Counted from the stretch's first letter, positions 7,233-17,190 are shown. The stretch: 64,000 nucleotides of DNA from Riemerella anatipestifer_E (GCF_009932355.1 NZ_LEKU01000026.1:8539-72538); one strand, 5' to 3'. Made by a program: numbers and translations. The notes: generated by a model not told the origin, from the sequence alone.

Positions 7233-9260
7233 TTATTTAATGTTATACCTCAATCCTACAAACCCTCTGATGCCCAACATTGGAGCATAGCCGTATTCGG
7301 TATCAAAGGTATAACCATACGGGTTGCTCGGCTCCGAAACTTTTGTATCAAACGGGTCAAACGGTCGCATAATAGGATTTTTCGGTGTAAAATTAAACAA
7401 GTTTTTCACACCACCATACACCTCTATGCCGAGTTTAGAAAAATGTTTTCTAATCTGAATATTCGCTAAAGTGTACCAAGGCGAATGGGCAGGTCTGAAA
7501 TCATTAGGCAACACAGGCAAAGGCATCGGTCCATAAAAAGCCCCCGTAAAATCTGCACTCCATTCCTTTGGAAAATTATAGCTGATAGCATAAGTTCCCG
7601 ACCATCTGGGAGCGAATAACTGTTGTAGGGTTTCCGTTTGCCCATCTTCTTCGTATTTCTGATACACTTCCATATAAGACGCTCCCAAATTAACGGTAAG
7701 TGGCGACCCTAATTTTAATTCCGTATTCAGCGAAACGCCTTTACTCACAGCATAGCCTTTCAAATTTTGATAAATAATTTGATTGGGATTAGTATCAAAA
7801 TCCCCAATGATTTTATTAGTAAAATGAGAATAAAATCCTATCATATCAAAGTTGATGTAACCGCCAGAAGTGTAAATTTTGTGCGTAAGATTAAGGTTTC
7901 CGTTGTAGGAACGTTCGGGATTCAAGGCTTCCGAAATCACCACTTCCCGAGACCCCGTAAGAGCAGCGTGGTCTTCTGTAAAAAGATTGACCACTCGGAA
8001 CCCCGTCCCAAAACTCGCCCTCAAATTGGTTTGAGGAGCCAAACTCCATTTATACGCCACTCTTGGTGAATGTATCGCTCCGTGAACTTTGGACCAATCT
8101 AATCGGTAGCCTACCAATAAAGTATTTTTATCGTTGATATTCCATTGGTTTTGAGCGAAAATACCCGGTAGCCAATCGTTTTGAGGTTGATTGGTTGTTC
8201 CATCTTTAGAAAGTGTCCCTGGCGTATTATCGTCGTAATACACATTTTTGACAGTAGCTCCCAATAAAAAATCAGATTTACCCAACGGCTTATCCCAATA
8301 GATTTGTCCAAACGCCGTAGATTGCTTCGCTAAATAAGGCACATCGCCATAAAACGAATCTTGATGATGATAGTTATACGAAAATTGAGTAACCACCTTT
8401 TCTTTTATCGGAAGTTGATAAATCCCTATCGCTTCAAATCTTTTGGTGTAAATACTCTCCCCATAAACTTCATCGCTCCCTCGGTGTTTTTTCTCCCATT
8501 CCAAAACGCCTCCAAAACGGTCTTCGTTAAGATACCTTAAAGCCAAACTCGCCACTCTTCCTTCATTTCTTTGGAAATCCCATTTATTGAATACTGAAAT
8601 TCGGTTTTGTAATGCCGCATCAGTAAAGTTGTCCTTATTCTTATCTATTTTATTTTGAAAATTGAAATAATTAAGGCTTAATAAAGAGGACACCTTATCG
8701 TTTAATCTAAATTTACCGCCAATGTCTGTATTGTGCTCGCCCCAAGAAGTGGAGTTAAGATTAAGCGTTAAGCGCGGGGCAGTAAGTGCGTTTTTAGTAA
8801 TGATATTGATGATACCTCCCATTGCTTCCGAACCGTAAAGGGACGAAGCTGGACCTTTAACCACTTCCACCCGTTCTATCATACTATTTGGGATACCATT
8901 AAGTCCGTAAACTGTGGAAAGAGAGCTTACAATCGGCATTCCATCAATTAAAATCAAAGTGTATGGTCCTTCTAACCCATTGATATGAATATCTCCCGTA
9001 TTGCAAACGGAACAATTAAGTTGCGGACGCACACCGTTAATCATTTCCACCGATTCCATAATACTGGGAGTGGGATTCTTTTCAAAAAATTTTGCAGAAA
9101 ATACCTCTACCGGCACAGGGCTTTTATCTCTACTTACCGCCTTTAGCGTACCCGTCATTACGATTTCTTCTATATTTTTAGAAGATTTAGCAGAGTCTAC
9201 CTCTTGAGAAAAAACGCTTATACTAAAGCAACTACCTAATAAAAATAATGTTCGTCTCAT
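7233..9260 (-). CDS. TonB-dependent outer membrane receptor
   Basis: This 675-residue protein has a signal peptide (CFSISVFS then QEVDS), a TonB-box-like IEEIVMTGTL, a plug domain (about residues 40-160) with LILIDGMPIV and RVEVVKGPASSLYGSEAMGG, and a long beta-barrel ending in GLRYNIK with a terminal aromatic-rich strand. It should import a bulky ligand, probably an iron, haem or cobalamin-type compound, driven by TonB. The plug holds an unusual NCSVCN cysteine pair near residues 81-86. It lacks the carboxypeptidase-D-like extension of SusC proteins. The neighbouring thioredoxin-like gene appears to be its partner. The ligand cannot be deduced. Confidence 0.9.
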   Translation of the reverse strand: MRRTLFLLGSCFSISVFSQEVDSAKSSKNIEEIVMTGTLKAVSRDKSPVPVEVFSAKFFEKNPTPSIMESVEMINGVRPQLNCSVCNTGDIHINGLEGPYTLILIDGMPIVSSLSTVYGLNGIPNSMIERVEVVKGPASSLYGSEAMGGIINIITKNALTAPRLTLNLNSTSWGEHNTDIGGKFRLNDKVSSLLSLNYFNFQNKIDKNKDNFTDAALQNRISVFNKWDFQRNEGRVASLALRYLNEDRFGGVLEWEKKHRGSDEVYGESIYTKRFEAIGIYQLPIKEKVVTQFSYNYHHQDSFYGDVPYLAKQSTAFGQIYWDKPLGKSDFLLGATVKNVYYDDNTPGTLSKDGTTNQPQNDWLPGIFAQNQWNINDKNTLLVGYRLDWSKVHGAIHSPRVAYKWSLAPQTNLRASFGTGFRVVNLFTEDHAALTGSREVVISEALNPERSYNGNLNLTHKIYTSGGYINFDMIGFYSHFTNKIIGDFDTNPNQIIYQNLKGYAVSKGVSLNTELKLGSPLTVNLGASYMEVYQKYEEDGQTETLQQLFAPRWSGTYAISYNFPKEWSADFTGAFYGPMPLPVLPNDFRPAHSPWYTLANIQIRKHFSKLGIEVYGGVKNLFNFTPKNPIMRPFDPFDTKVSEPSNPYGYTFDTEYGYAPMLGIRGFVGLRYNIK

Positions 9261-9360
9261 ATAAAGTTACATTTGTCTTTTTAAAAAGTTAGACAAATCT
9301 AACAATTATATTTAAAACAACAAAACCTCGCTTTATTTTTTAACGAAAAAACAAGATAAA

Positions 9361-10590
9361 TTAAAATTTAGACAGGATATGTTCCGTAGCTTTAGGCTGA
9401 TTAGAGATGAAAACTTCTGCATTATTAGCCATTCTTGCCCTCAAAGATTCATCTAAAATTAAAGATTGAATAAATTGAACCACCTCTTCTGGAGTAGAAA
9501 AAAAACTACCTCCTCCATACTCAATAAGTGCGTCGGCTTCTGGGTTTTTACGATATTTATCTCCGAACAAAACAGGATTTCCAAAAACAGCCGATTCCAA
9601 AATATTGTGCAGCCCCGCACTATGAAAACCGCCGCCCACCACTGTTATATCCGCATAAGCATAAATTCTAGAAAGTAGCCCTATAGTATTTATAATAAGG
9701 ATATTATTTTCTTTATTGTTCTCTAACTCTTGCTCATTTAGTTCTGTATATAACAATGCTTGAGGAAACTTTTTCTTAAGTATAGACACTCGTTTTAAAT
9801 CGTGTGGAGCGATGATGAGTTTAACTTCATTGTTAACTTTTGTAACCTTTTCAGCGATGATTTCTTCGGCTTCCCAAGAGCTTCCGAAAACAAGTAATAG
9901 GCTTTGGTCTTTAAACTTTTTAATCAATGGTATTTCTTCAAAATTAGCTTTAGTCGCCTTTACTCTATCGTAACGAGTGTCCCCTGAAAGAGATGATTGA
10001 GATAAACCTATCCCCTGAGCTAAAGCCAACGAATCTTTAGTCTGATGGAAAAACCAATCTATATTCTTTTTTAATTCCGCCACCATCCATTTTCCATAAG
10101 GTTTAAAAAACACTTGAGATGGATAAAATAATGCCGAAACCACGAAAGTTTTTACATGCTTTTGCTTAAGTTCACTAAGTAGATTGTACCAATAGTCGTA
10201 CTTTACAGTAAAGAAAAACTCCACTTGGAAATGATTTAAAAAAGAGGCTACTCCCTTTCTAGTGTCAAAAGGTAAATAACAAATGGCATCTGCGATAGTT
10301 TTCTTTTTAATTACATTTTCGTAACCAGAAGGAGAAAAAAAGGTAACCAATACTTTATAATCAGGATATTTTTTCTTTAATCCTTCCAATACAGGTAAGC
10401 CTTGCTCGTATTCACCTAGACTAGCGGCGTGCATCCAAATCACTTTATCGTTTGGAGAAAATGCATTTTTAACAATAGTATTGCTTTTTTTTTGTCCCTC
10501 CCAACCCTTTCTGATTTTTGAATTGAAAACACTCCCCAACCTAAAACCAATAATTAGTAAGCGTATAAATATGAAGTATAAAATTTTCAT
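9361..10590 (-). CDS. waaA: 3-deoxy-D-manno-octulosonic acid (Kdo) transferase
   Basis: WaaA transfers Kdo from CMP-Kdo to lipid A precursor at the inner membrane. The 409-residue protein has the N-terminal membrane anchor (LYFIFIRLLIIGFRLGS), the acceptor-side motif WMHAASLGEYEQ with the catalytic Glu, and the GT-B donor-site region VVGGGFHSAGLHNILESAVFG. Length is typical. It is the last gene of a four-gene minus-strand operon (methyltransferase, NlpC/P60, DUF1648, waaA), with 2 bases separating it from the DUF1648 gene. Confidence 0.94.
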   Translation of the reverse strand: MKILYFIFIRLLIIGFRLGSVFNSKIRKGWEGQKKSNTIVKNAFSPNDKVIWMHAASLGEYEQGLPVLEGLKKKYPDYKVLVTFFSPSGYENVIKKKTIADAICYLPFDTRKGVASFLNHFQVEFFFTVKYDYWYNLLSELKQKHVKTFVVSALFYPSQVFFKPYGKWMVAELKKNIDWFFHQTKDSLALAQGIGLSQSSLSGDTRYDRVKATKANFEEIPLIKKFKDQSLLLVFGSSWEAEEIIAEKVTKVNNEVKLIIAPHDLKRVSILKKKFPQALLYTELNEQELENNKENNILIINTIGLLSRIYAYADITVVGGGFHSAGLHNILESAVFGNPVLFGDKYRKNPEADALIEYGGGSFFSTPEEVVQFIQSLILDESLRARMANNAEVFISNQPKATEHILSKF

Positions 10591-10592
10591 TT

Positions 10593-11048
10593 TTATCTAT
10601 AGATGTAAGATAATACCATATAAACGAAAGGAACAACAAATACACTTATAAAGCAAATAATAATGTAAGGCTTAAACTGTTTTCTACACGCTGGTTCTGT
10701 ACAAATTGTAATGGAAAGAAGAACGTGTTTAAAAACTAAAATTCCCAATAAAAGTAACTTCGTCATCAAATCTCCCATATACAACTGCACTTCTCTATTT
10801 TCTGGTGTAATGGGTACGATAAGGTTAGGTTCAGATTCAGGCAACACCACCATAAATAAACTCAAAATAAACCCTGCCAAAGCTGGTAGGAAAAATATCA
10901 TTACACGGGATCCCCAAGCATCAGGCTCTAAATATAAATTAAAGTGGGTAGGTATTTTTTGAGGTAGTTTAGGGTAAGCCTTTATTGCCCTTACAAAGAG
11001 TAGTAGCAATAATATTACATTTATAATATCTAAGCCTTTAAACAACAT
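10593..11048 (-). CDS. DUF1648 domain membrane protein
   Basis: The 151-residue protein has about four membrane segments and the DUF1648 signature IPTHFNLYLEPDAWGSR near residues 33-49 after the first segment. In Firmicutes related domains occur in SdpI-type immunity and signalling proteins, but here there is no toxin gene nearby and the role is unknown. It is embedded in the waaA operon, directly adjoining the NlpC/P60 gene (no gap) and 2 bases before waaA, so an envelope-related role is a reasonable inference only. Confidence 0.78.
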   Translation of the reverse strand: MLFKGLDIINVILLLLLFVRAIKAYPKLPQKIPTHFNLYLEPDAWGSRVMIFFLPALAGFILSLFMVVLPESEPNLIVPITPENREVQLYMGDLMTKLLLLGILVFKHVLLSITICTEPACRKQFKPYIIICFISVFVVPFVYMVLSYIYR

Positions 11049-11762
11049 TTATAAAAGCGTTTTAATAAATCTGAGTTTATGTGTGTGTTTGTTTTGGTCT
11101 TTATTAAAAATCCCTACGGAATCCAACTCGTCTATCCTTACTTTACCGTGAGCGTGAATTATTTTTCGGTCTTCTAGCATAATGCCTACATGGGTAATTC
11201 TGCCTTCTTCATTTTCAAAAAAAGCTAAATCTCCCGCTTGTGCCTCTTCTATAAAATCTAACACTTGCCCTACTTCCGCTTGTTGATAAGCATCTCTCGG
11301 GATTTTTATGCCACTTACCTTATAAACAATTTGAGTAAAACCGCTGCAATCTATCCCAAAAAAACTACGCCCACCCCAAAGGTAAGGTACATTTAAGAAC
11401 TTTTGGGCAGTATCTTCAATGAAATTTCTAGTATTTGTAATCGTGGTTTCCTCTACACCTGACTCTATTTCGGAGCCAATGGATAAAAGTAATTTTTCAT
11501 CTCCAAAACCATATTCCAAAAAGGGTTGTTTAACAAGACTTTTTTTACTTTCATTAATATTTTCGTCTGAAATTATTTTAAACTGTTTTGCATCAGCCCA
11601 ACCTTCATAGCCGTCAAAATCTATTTTTATATGCACCCAATTTCCTTCTTGAGAAAGAATCTCCACAGACTCTCCATACAATACTTGAGTGATAATTTCT
11701 GCCCTATCAGAACTTTCTGAACGCACGGGTACTACCGAAACACTCGCAACCGCTCTACTCAT
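11049..11762 (-). CDS. NlpC/P60 family cell-wall hydrolase with SH3 domain
   Basis: This 237-residue protein is a probable gamma-D-glutamyl-diamino acid endopeptidase acting on peptidoglycan stem peptides. An N-terminal bacterial SH3 region (about 5-70, with WVHIKIDFDGYEGWAD) precedes the C40 peptidase domain. The catalytic Cys is in FGIDCSGFTQ (near residue 138), the His in RITHVGIML, and the third polar residue lies in IIHAHGKVR. No signal peptide is evident in the present start, which begins MSRAVASVSVVPVRS, so export may be non-classical or the protein cytoplasmic (muropeptide recycling, like YkfC). It is second in the waaA operon, 4 bases after the methyltransferase. Confidence 0.88.
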   Translation of the reverse strand: MSRAVASVSVVPVRSESSDRAEIITQVLYGESVEILSQEGNWVHIKIDFDGYEGWADAKQFKIISDENINESKKSLVKQPFLEYGFGDEKLLLSIGSEIESGVEETTITNTRNFIEDTAQKFLNVPYLWGGRSFFGIDCSGFTQIVYKVSGIKIPRDAYQQAEVGQVLDFIEEAQAGDLAFFENEEGRITHVGIMLEDRKIIHAHGKVRIDELDSVGIFNKDQNKHTHKLRFIKTLL

Positions 11763-11766
11763 GATT

Positions 11767-12414
11767 TTATTTTTTTCTTGCCAAATTTAAACCGTCTCGC
11801 AAAGGTAAGATTAGATTTTCAAAATCGGGGTCTTTTGCTAAGATTTCGTTTAATTCTTTAATAACTTGCGTTGATTTATCTTTAGAATTTTCCTCTAAAA
11901 CCTTACCGTACCAAAGTACATTATCAAACATCAAAACGCCACCCGAATTTAGTCTATCTTTCACAGCATTGAAATAATTAACATAATTACCCTTATCCGC
12001 ATCTACAAAAACCATATCAAACATTTCTTGGGTTGAATTAAGATAATCCAAAGCGTTCTCTAGCCTAAAATCTATCTTGTCAGAATAGATGCTTTCTTCA
12101 AAATATTTCTTTGGGATATAGGCTAAATCTTCATTGATGTCTAAAGTAGTGATTTTACCTTCGTCAGGTAAACCTTCAGCCATTGACAAAGTAGCGTATC
12201 CTGTAAACGTCCCAATTTCTAGCACCGATTTAGGACGCAAAAGTTGAGAAATAATAGACAACAACCTCCCCTGCTGAACGCCTGAAATCATATGAGGCTG
12301 TGTCGTTTTCTGATAAGTTTCTCTCCTTAATTTTCTAAGAATTTCAGGTTCACTAGATGTATGCAGTTCCAAATAGCGATCCATATCGGGACATTGTTCT
12401 TCAAAAAAACCCAT
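11767..12414 (-). CDS. class I SAM-dependent O-methyltransferase
   Basis: The 215-residue protein belongs to the catechol/caffeoyl-CoA O-methyltransferase-like family. Motif I is visible as VLEIGTFTGYATLSMAEGL, the acidic SAM-ribose contact as TTLDINEDL, and the metal/catalytic motif as MVFVDADKGNYVNYF followed by GGVLMFDNVLWYG. Substrates of the bacterial group are poorly known. It begins the four-gene operon ending with waaA. Confidence 0.9.
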   Translation of the reverse strand: MGFFEEQCPDMDRYLELHTSSEPEILRKLRRETYQKTTQPHMISGVQQGRLLSIISQLLRPKSVLEIGTFTGYATLSMAEGLPDEGKITTLDINEDLAYIPKKYFEESIYSDKIDFRLENALDYLNSTQEMFDMVFVDADKGNYVNYFNAVKDRLNSGGVLMFDNVLWYGKVLEENSKDKSTQVIKELNEILAKDPDFENLILPLRDGLNLARKK

Positions 12415-12440
12415 AAGTTTCTGAATAATTTAATTTTAAT

Positions 12441-12480
12441 TAAAAAAACACCTCACTAATATAGATAAAATTAGTGAGGT
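12441..12480 (-). terminator. Terminator of the OmpA gene
   Basis: On the minus strand the 11-bp stem formed by 12450-12460 (ACCTCACTAAT) and 12470-12480 (ATTAGTGAGGT) is followed by a T-rich run. It separates the cell-shape/OmpA cluster from the methyltransferase operon. Confidence 0.85.
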
Positions 12481-12504
12481 ATTGTAAATTTTGTATGAGA
12501 TAAT

Positions 12505-13341
12505 TTATTTTTTCACTGGAGCGATGTCCATAAGTTTCATAAACTCATCTAGTTTAGGCATAATAATGATTTCCGTTCTACGGTTTTCTGCACGCCCAGA
12601 CACACTCATATTAGTCGCCTTAGGGTTATACTCGCTACGCCCTCCAGCCGTAATTCTACTTGGGTCTACCCCAAACTGATTCTGCAATACTTTAGCTACA
12701 GAAGTTGCTCTTAAAGCTGATAAATCCCAATTGTCTTTCGGCAAACTCGCAGAGTTAAGCGGCACATTGTCTGTATTTCCTTCAATTAAAACAGAATATT
12801 TATCATAGTCGTTAATCACTTTAGCTACCTTTCCTAGCACTTCTTGTGCCGCTGGAAGAATATTATAATCTCCTGATCTGTAAAGCATTTTATCAGAAAG
12901 TGAAATCATTACCACTCCTTTAAGTACCTTTACCTGAACATCTTGGTCAGCCACATTATCTAACGAACGCTTAAGTTTGTTAGATAATGCTAAATTTAAA
13001 CTATCATTTCTTGCATTAGTAGAAATAAGTTGCTTAATATAAGCATTAGACGCGTTAATTTCTCCAACCAATTTATCAATATTTGCAGAAGATTTTCCAC
13101 TATTAGAAAGACAAGCATCTAGCGAAGACTTAAGAGCTTCATTTTGTCTGTTCAGAAGGTCATTTTGACTTGTTAATCCTGCATTAGAGGACTTTAAATC
13201 TTGAATTTCTCTTTGACGCTCGGCTGCACTTTCTAGGCAGTCTTTGTAGTTAAGATTTAAGGCATCATACTGCTTTTTGCTGACGCACGAGGTCATTGCA
13301 AGTGCCATTGCCCCAACAGTTAAAATTTTTGTAAACTTCAT
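12505..13341 (-). CDS. OmpA-family peptidoglycan-binding lipoprotein
   Basis: The protein (about 278 residues from the start at 13341) has a lipoprotein signal with lipobox LAMTSC, a coiled-coil region (about 25-110) and a C-terminal OmpA domain with the peptidoglycan-binding NTDNVPL and LSALRATSVAKVL, then GRAENRRTEIII. It probably tethers the outer membrane to peptidoglycan. A longer frame exists upstream (to 13416), but the lipobox fits only starts at 13350 or 13341. It lies 78 bases after rodA on the same strand, so it may be read with the shape operon. Confidence 0.9.
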   Translation of the reverse strand: MKFTKILTVGAMALAMTSCVSKKQYDALNLNYKDCLESAAERQREIQDLKSSNAGLTSQNDLLNRQNEALKSSLDACLSNSGKSSANIDKLVGEINASNAYIKQLISTNARNDSLNLALSNKLKRSLDNVADQDVQVKVLKGVVMISLSDKMLYRSGDYNILPAAQEVLGKVAKVINDYDKYSVLIEGNTDNVPLNSASLPKDNWDLSALRATSVAKVLQNQFGVDPSRITAGGRSEYNPKATNMSVSGRAENRRTEIIIMPKLDEFMKLMDIAPVKK

Positions 13342-13419
13342 CTTAATCATTTTTAATAGTTCTTCAAAGATAATAAAATTTGTGTGAAACCTAGATTTTT
13401 TAACCAAGATTAACAAAAC

Positions 13420-14667
13420 CTATACCAAGCTATTCTTATCTGTATAGTTGAGTTTAAAGAATATTGCCGTCATAATTGAAAACGCTAGCAAAGAACTTCC
13501 TCCATAACTAAAATACGGCAACGGAATCCCAACGGTAGGAAATAACCCCATTACCATACCAATGTTAATACTAAAATGCAGTAATAAAATAGAAGCAAAA
13601 CTGTAACCAAATACCCGATTAAAAGTGCTTTTTTGTTGTTCTGCTAAATAATATATTCTGCCAATATAAATAGCATAAAAAATAATTAGCAAAATACTAC
13701 CTAGAAACCCCCATTCTTCGCCTACGGTACAGAAGATATAATCGGTCTCTTGCTCTGGCACAAATTTACCTTGTGTTACCGAACCTTGCTTATAGCCTTT
13801 ACCAGTAAAACCTCCAGAACCAATAGCCGTTTTGGAATACAATAAATTATACCCCGAAGTATCTCTAAAAGCTCGCTCGCCTTTGTAAAGCACTTCTATT
13901 CTTTCTCTCTGATGTTTAGGCAATTTTTCCAGTATCATTTTGGAAGAATATGCCATTCCTCCCAACAGCAAAAATCCTAAAGCAATTGCAATAATATTAA
14001 CGGGAATCCATTTAATTTTATTCTGATTAAAAAATAGGAGTAAAGCTAAAAAAACAAACGTAATGATAACAGCATAAATAGGGTTTATTTCCAAATTTAT
14101 TTCTAAATACAACGAACCTAAAAACACTAAAGCAAAAATACCAATACCACCGAAAAACCACCCTGTAAGCCCTTCTCTATAAAGTGCTATCACAAAAGCC
14201 ATAAAAACGAGTAAAGACCCAACATCAGGAATCATAAGCACCACCACCCCTGGTATTGCTATAATAGCAAATGCTGTGAGAAACGACCGTTTATCTTTAA
14301 GATTGAAATCAGGGTGTGAGGCATAATTGGCCAACATCAGAGCTGTACCAATTTTAGCAAATTCTACAGGTTGCATGGTTATTCCGCCAAACTTATACCA
14401 GTTCTTTTGTCCTAAAATTTCGGTTCCAAACGGAAACAATCCTATCAACAAAAGAACACCAAGTATGTAGAAAATGCCCGATAAATTCTCAAAAAACTTA
14501 GACCTTGTAACGAAAATAATAAACCCAACAAACAGAGAGATTCCAAAAAAAATAAGTTGTTTTTTTCCTAATCCTTCATCTACACTATTGATATTGAATA
14601 TAGCAAAAATGCAGATAAGAATGTAGAGCCCTATCCCAAGTTTATCTATTCCTTCTGCTTTGTTCAT
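13420..14667 (-). CDS. rodA: rod shape-determining protein RodA (SEDS glycosyltransferase)
   Basis: RodA polymerises lipid II glycan strands for lateral wall growth with PBP2. The 415-residue polytopic protein has the SEDS hallmarks: GGITMQPVEFAKIGTAL, IPDVGSLLVF with the catalytic-site Asp, and GIPLPYFSYGGSSLLAF near the C-terminus. Length is slightly above E. coli RodA. Its start overlaps the end of the PBP2 gene by 26 bases, which points to translational coupling. Confidence 0.95.
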   Translation of the reverse strand: MNKAEGIDKLGIGLYILICIFAIFNINSVDEGLGKKQLIFFGISLFVGFIIFVTRSKFFENLSGIFYILGVLLLIGLFPFGTEILGQKNWYKFGGITMQPVEFAKIGTALMLANYASHPDFNLKDKRSFLTAFAIIAIPGVVVLMIPDVGSLLVFMAFVIALYREGLTGWFFGGIGIFALVFLGSLYLEINLEINPIYAVIITFVFLALLLFFNQNKIKWIPVNIIAIALGFLLLGGMAYSSKMILEKLPKHQRERIEVLYKGERAFRDTSGYNLLYSKTAIGSGGFTGKGYKQGSVTQGKFVPEQETDYIFCTVGEEWGFLGSILLIIFYAIYIGRIYYLAEQQKSTFNRVFGYSFASILLLHFSINIGMVMGLFPTVGIPLPYFSYGGSSLLAFSIMTAIFFKLNYTDKNSLV

Positions 14668-16684
14668 TTTTTACGCTTTTAAGTTTTAAAGAATCTATTT
14701 TTAGTTTTAGTTCTTGTTTCTTTTTCTCTGGAAGATTAATTTTAAGACTATCTTGCAACTTCACAATTGCTAAGCTATCTGTATTAGGTTTATACAAGCC
14801 TTTTCGTTTTAAATCTTGTATCCATTGTCTTCTATACTCTGGCATAAAGCTAGAGGAAACCATTTTTCTATAAAGATGTTCTCTTTTAATTTCTCCTGTT
14901 AAATATTTTTCCGCTATAATTGTACAAGCAGGACCTGCCCATGTAGCCCCAAAACCTGCGTGCTCCATCACTGCTGCCACTACAATTTTAGGATCTTCGG
15001 CAGGAGCTATCATAGTATAAATAGAGTTATCTTTACCTTGAGGTACCTGTGCTGTACCCGTTTTTGCCATCTGAGTAAAATCATTGGATTTCAAGCCTCT
15101 ACCTGTCCCTCTAAGTACCACAGCTTCCATTCCTTTGAGAACCGCATCATAAAAGGCTTTATTTTGAACCAGAGTTTTATGTTTCTTCTTAAATCTAGGG
15201 TCTGGATTAGGTTTACCATCTACTGATTTTACAATGTGAGGTGTGTAGAACCAACCCTTGTTGGCTATCGCTGCTGTAAAATTGGCTACTTGTAAAGGTG
15301 TTAGAAGTATATCTCCTTGCCCCATTCCATTAAAGACAGCTCCCGTAGCTAGAGGATCCCACTTTTTAGCATCTCCTGTTCTACCACTCGCTTTGTAAAT
15401 AGAAGCCATTCTTTTTTCATAGAACTCTCCACTAGGGATTTGCCCTTTTGCTCCCACCGCCAAATCGTTATTCAAATACACACCTAGCCCAAAGCTATTC
15501 ATAATTTCCTTCCATTCATCAACTCCTTTAGACGGATTACCCGGGTACTTGTTAATAATGGCTAAGTAAGCATAAGAAAAATAACAGTTACTAGATACTT
15601 GTATTGATGGAATCAGAGGGTCTGCACCACCATGACCTTTAATCCTCAAGCCTCTATAATTAAACCCTCCTCCACAAGGGAATACAGTGTTTGGAGTCAT
15701 CACGCCCATTTGCATCGCTGCCAGAGCTGTTACTAATTTAAAGGTTGAGCCTGGAGGATAAGCCGCTTGGATAGACCTGTCAAACATGGGCATATCAAAC
15801 TTATCCGTCTGAAGCCTATAAATATTTTTATTTTTATCTGGACCTGTAAAAGCTGAAGGATCTACATCTGGACCTGTTGCTAAAGCTAATATTTCCCCTG
15901 TTTTAGGGTCTAAAGCAACTATTGCTCCACGCTTGTTTACCAGCATTTCCTCTGCAATCCTTTGCAAATCATAATCTATAGTAAGGGTTAAATCTTTTCC
16001 TGTAACTACTTCTTTATCTAATTCCCCATCTTTGTAAGGTCCAATACTTCTTAGTTTAATATCCTTTTGTATGTATTGTACTCCTTTTTCTCCTCTAAGT
16101 TCCTTTTCATAAGATTTCTCTACACCTGATTTCCCTATGATGTCTCCAGGAAGATAGTACAAAGAGTCCTTCTTAATATCCGCCTGATTAACTTCATTTG
16201 TAAAGCCAAGTAAATTACCCGAAGTAGCTACCTCATACTTTCTTTGTGGACGAGTAACGATATTAAACGCTGGGTATTTAAAAATAAGTTCCTGAATTCT
16301 AGCCATTTCTTCTCTAGAAAGATTTTTCATGAAAGTCATTGGCTGTACTTTGGAGTAATACTGGTCTTTTTTTATCTCCTTGATTTTTTTTATAAAATCT
16401 TGCTTACTAATTCTAACCAAATTACAGAAACCAATAGTATCAAAATCTGGTCTCATAAGTGCTTGGGTAAACGAAATCTCATAAGATTGTTTATTCCCAA
16501 CCAAAATTTTACCATTCCTATCGAATATAATACCTCTTTGTGGGATAATATATTCTGTTTTTATGGAGGTGTTTGCAGCGTTTAATGCATATCTATCTGT
16601 AAATAATTGCAAATAAGCCAACCTCGCTATAAAAATGACAGCGATAAGTGATAAAACGATACTAATTTTGTAAAAAGGTTTCAA
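14642..16684 (-). CDS. mrdA: penicillin-binding protein 2 (cell elongation transpeptidase)
   Basis: PBP2 cross-links peptidoglycan in the elongasome together with RodA. The 680-residue protein has one N-terminal membrane anchor, a dimerisation/pedestal domain, and the transpeptidase domain with SxxK (PPGSTFKLV), SxN (SSNC) and KTGT motifs (MAKTGTAQVP). The basic C-terminal tail, rich in Lys and Leu, is longer than in E. coli. It overlaps mreD by 4 bases and rodA by 26 bases. Confidence 0.95.
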   Translation of the reverse strand: MKPFYKISIVLSLIAVIFIARLAYLQLFTDRYALNAANTSIKTEYIIPQRGIIFDRNGKILVGNKQSYEISFTQALMRPDFDTIGFCNLVRISKQDFIKKIKEIKKDQYYSKVQPMTFMKNLSREEMARIQELIFKYPAFNIVTRPQRKYEVATSGNLLGFTNEVNQADIKKDSLYYLPGDIIGKSGVEKSYEKELRGEKGVQYIQKDIKLRSIGPYKDGELDKEVVTGKDLTLTIDYDLQRIAEEMLVNKRGAIVALDPKTGEILALATGPDVDPSAFTGPDKNKNIYRLQTDKFDMPMFDRSIQAAYPPGSTFKLVTALAAMQMGVMTPNTVFPCGGGFNYRGLRIKGHGGADPLIPSIQVSSNCYFSYAYLAIINKYPGNPSKGVDEWKEIMNSFGLGVYLNNDLAVGAKGQIPSGEFYEKRMASIYKASGRTGDAKKWDPLATGAVFNGMGQGDILLTPLQVANFTAAIANKGWFYTPHIVKSVDGKPNPDPRFKKKHKTLVQNKAFYDAVLKGMEAVVLRGTGRGLKSNDFTQMAKTGTAQVPQGKDNSIYTMIAPAEDPKIVVAAVMEHAGFGATWAGPACTIIAEKYLTGEIKREHLYRKMVSSSFMPEYRRQWIQDLKRKGLYKPNTDSLAIVKLQDSLKINLPEKKKQELKLKIDSLKLKSVKNEQSRRNR

Positions 16685-17190
16685 ACTTTTTGCTTGATTT
16701 TAAATATTAAAACATACAGCAAAATAAACACAAATGAAATAACCGAAGTTATTAAAACATTAAGGGATATTTCTAGAATTCTGTTCAGTTTAAAAAATTC
16801 TATAAACTGTACCAGTAGCTGATGTATCAATATACTAAAGAAAATATACATTAAAAACTGTGTCCATTGTATATTTTGAAATGAAAAGCTATCTGTAGCC
16901 TCGTTATCTATTGAAGTTTTGAAGATAAGCGTTCTAAAGTAAGCGATAATAGTCATCGCTAAAGCATTGATACCCCATGTTCCTAAAAAAGCATCTATCC
17001 CTAAACCTAAAACAAAACCCACCACTAGAAATACATAAAGGTTTCTATAGAATGGATAAAACATAATAAGTACAGGATAAACCACAGGAGTATAAGCCCC
17101 CGCTATAGAGATTTTATTAAACAAAAATATCTGAGCTGTTACTAGAATAACCGAAAACAGTATATCTGTAAAAATATTTCTACTTATCAT
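16681..17190 (-). CDS. mreD: rod shape-determining protein MreD
   Basis: This 169-residue protein is almost entirely made of membrane segments and sits between mreC and the PBP2 gene, the standard MreD position. The FVLGLGIDAFLGTWGINALAMT segment region (residues about 58-80) fits MreD of Bacteroidota. MreD is a membrane component of the elongasome. Sequence conservation is weak in this family, so the context is essential. It overlaps mreC by 11 bases and mrdA by 4. Confidence 0.9.
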   Translation of the reverse strand: MISRNIFTDILFSVILVTAQIFLFNKISIAGAYTPVVYPVLIMFYPFYRNLYVFLVVGFVLGLGIDAFLGTWGINALAMTIIAYFRTLIFKTSIDNEATDSFSFQNIQWTQFLMYIFFSILIHQLLVQFIEFFKLNRILEISLNVLITSVISFVFILLYVLIFKIKQKV

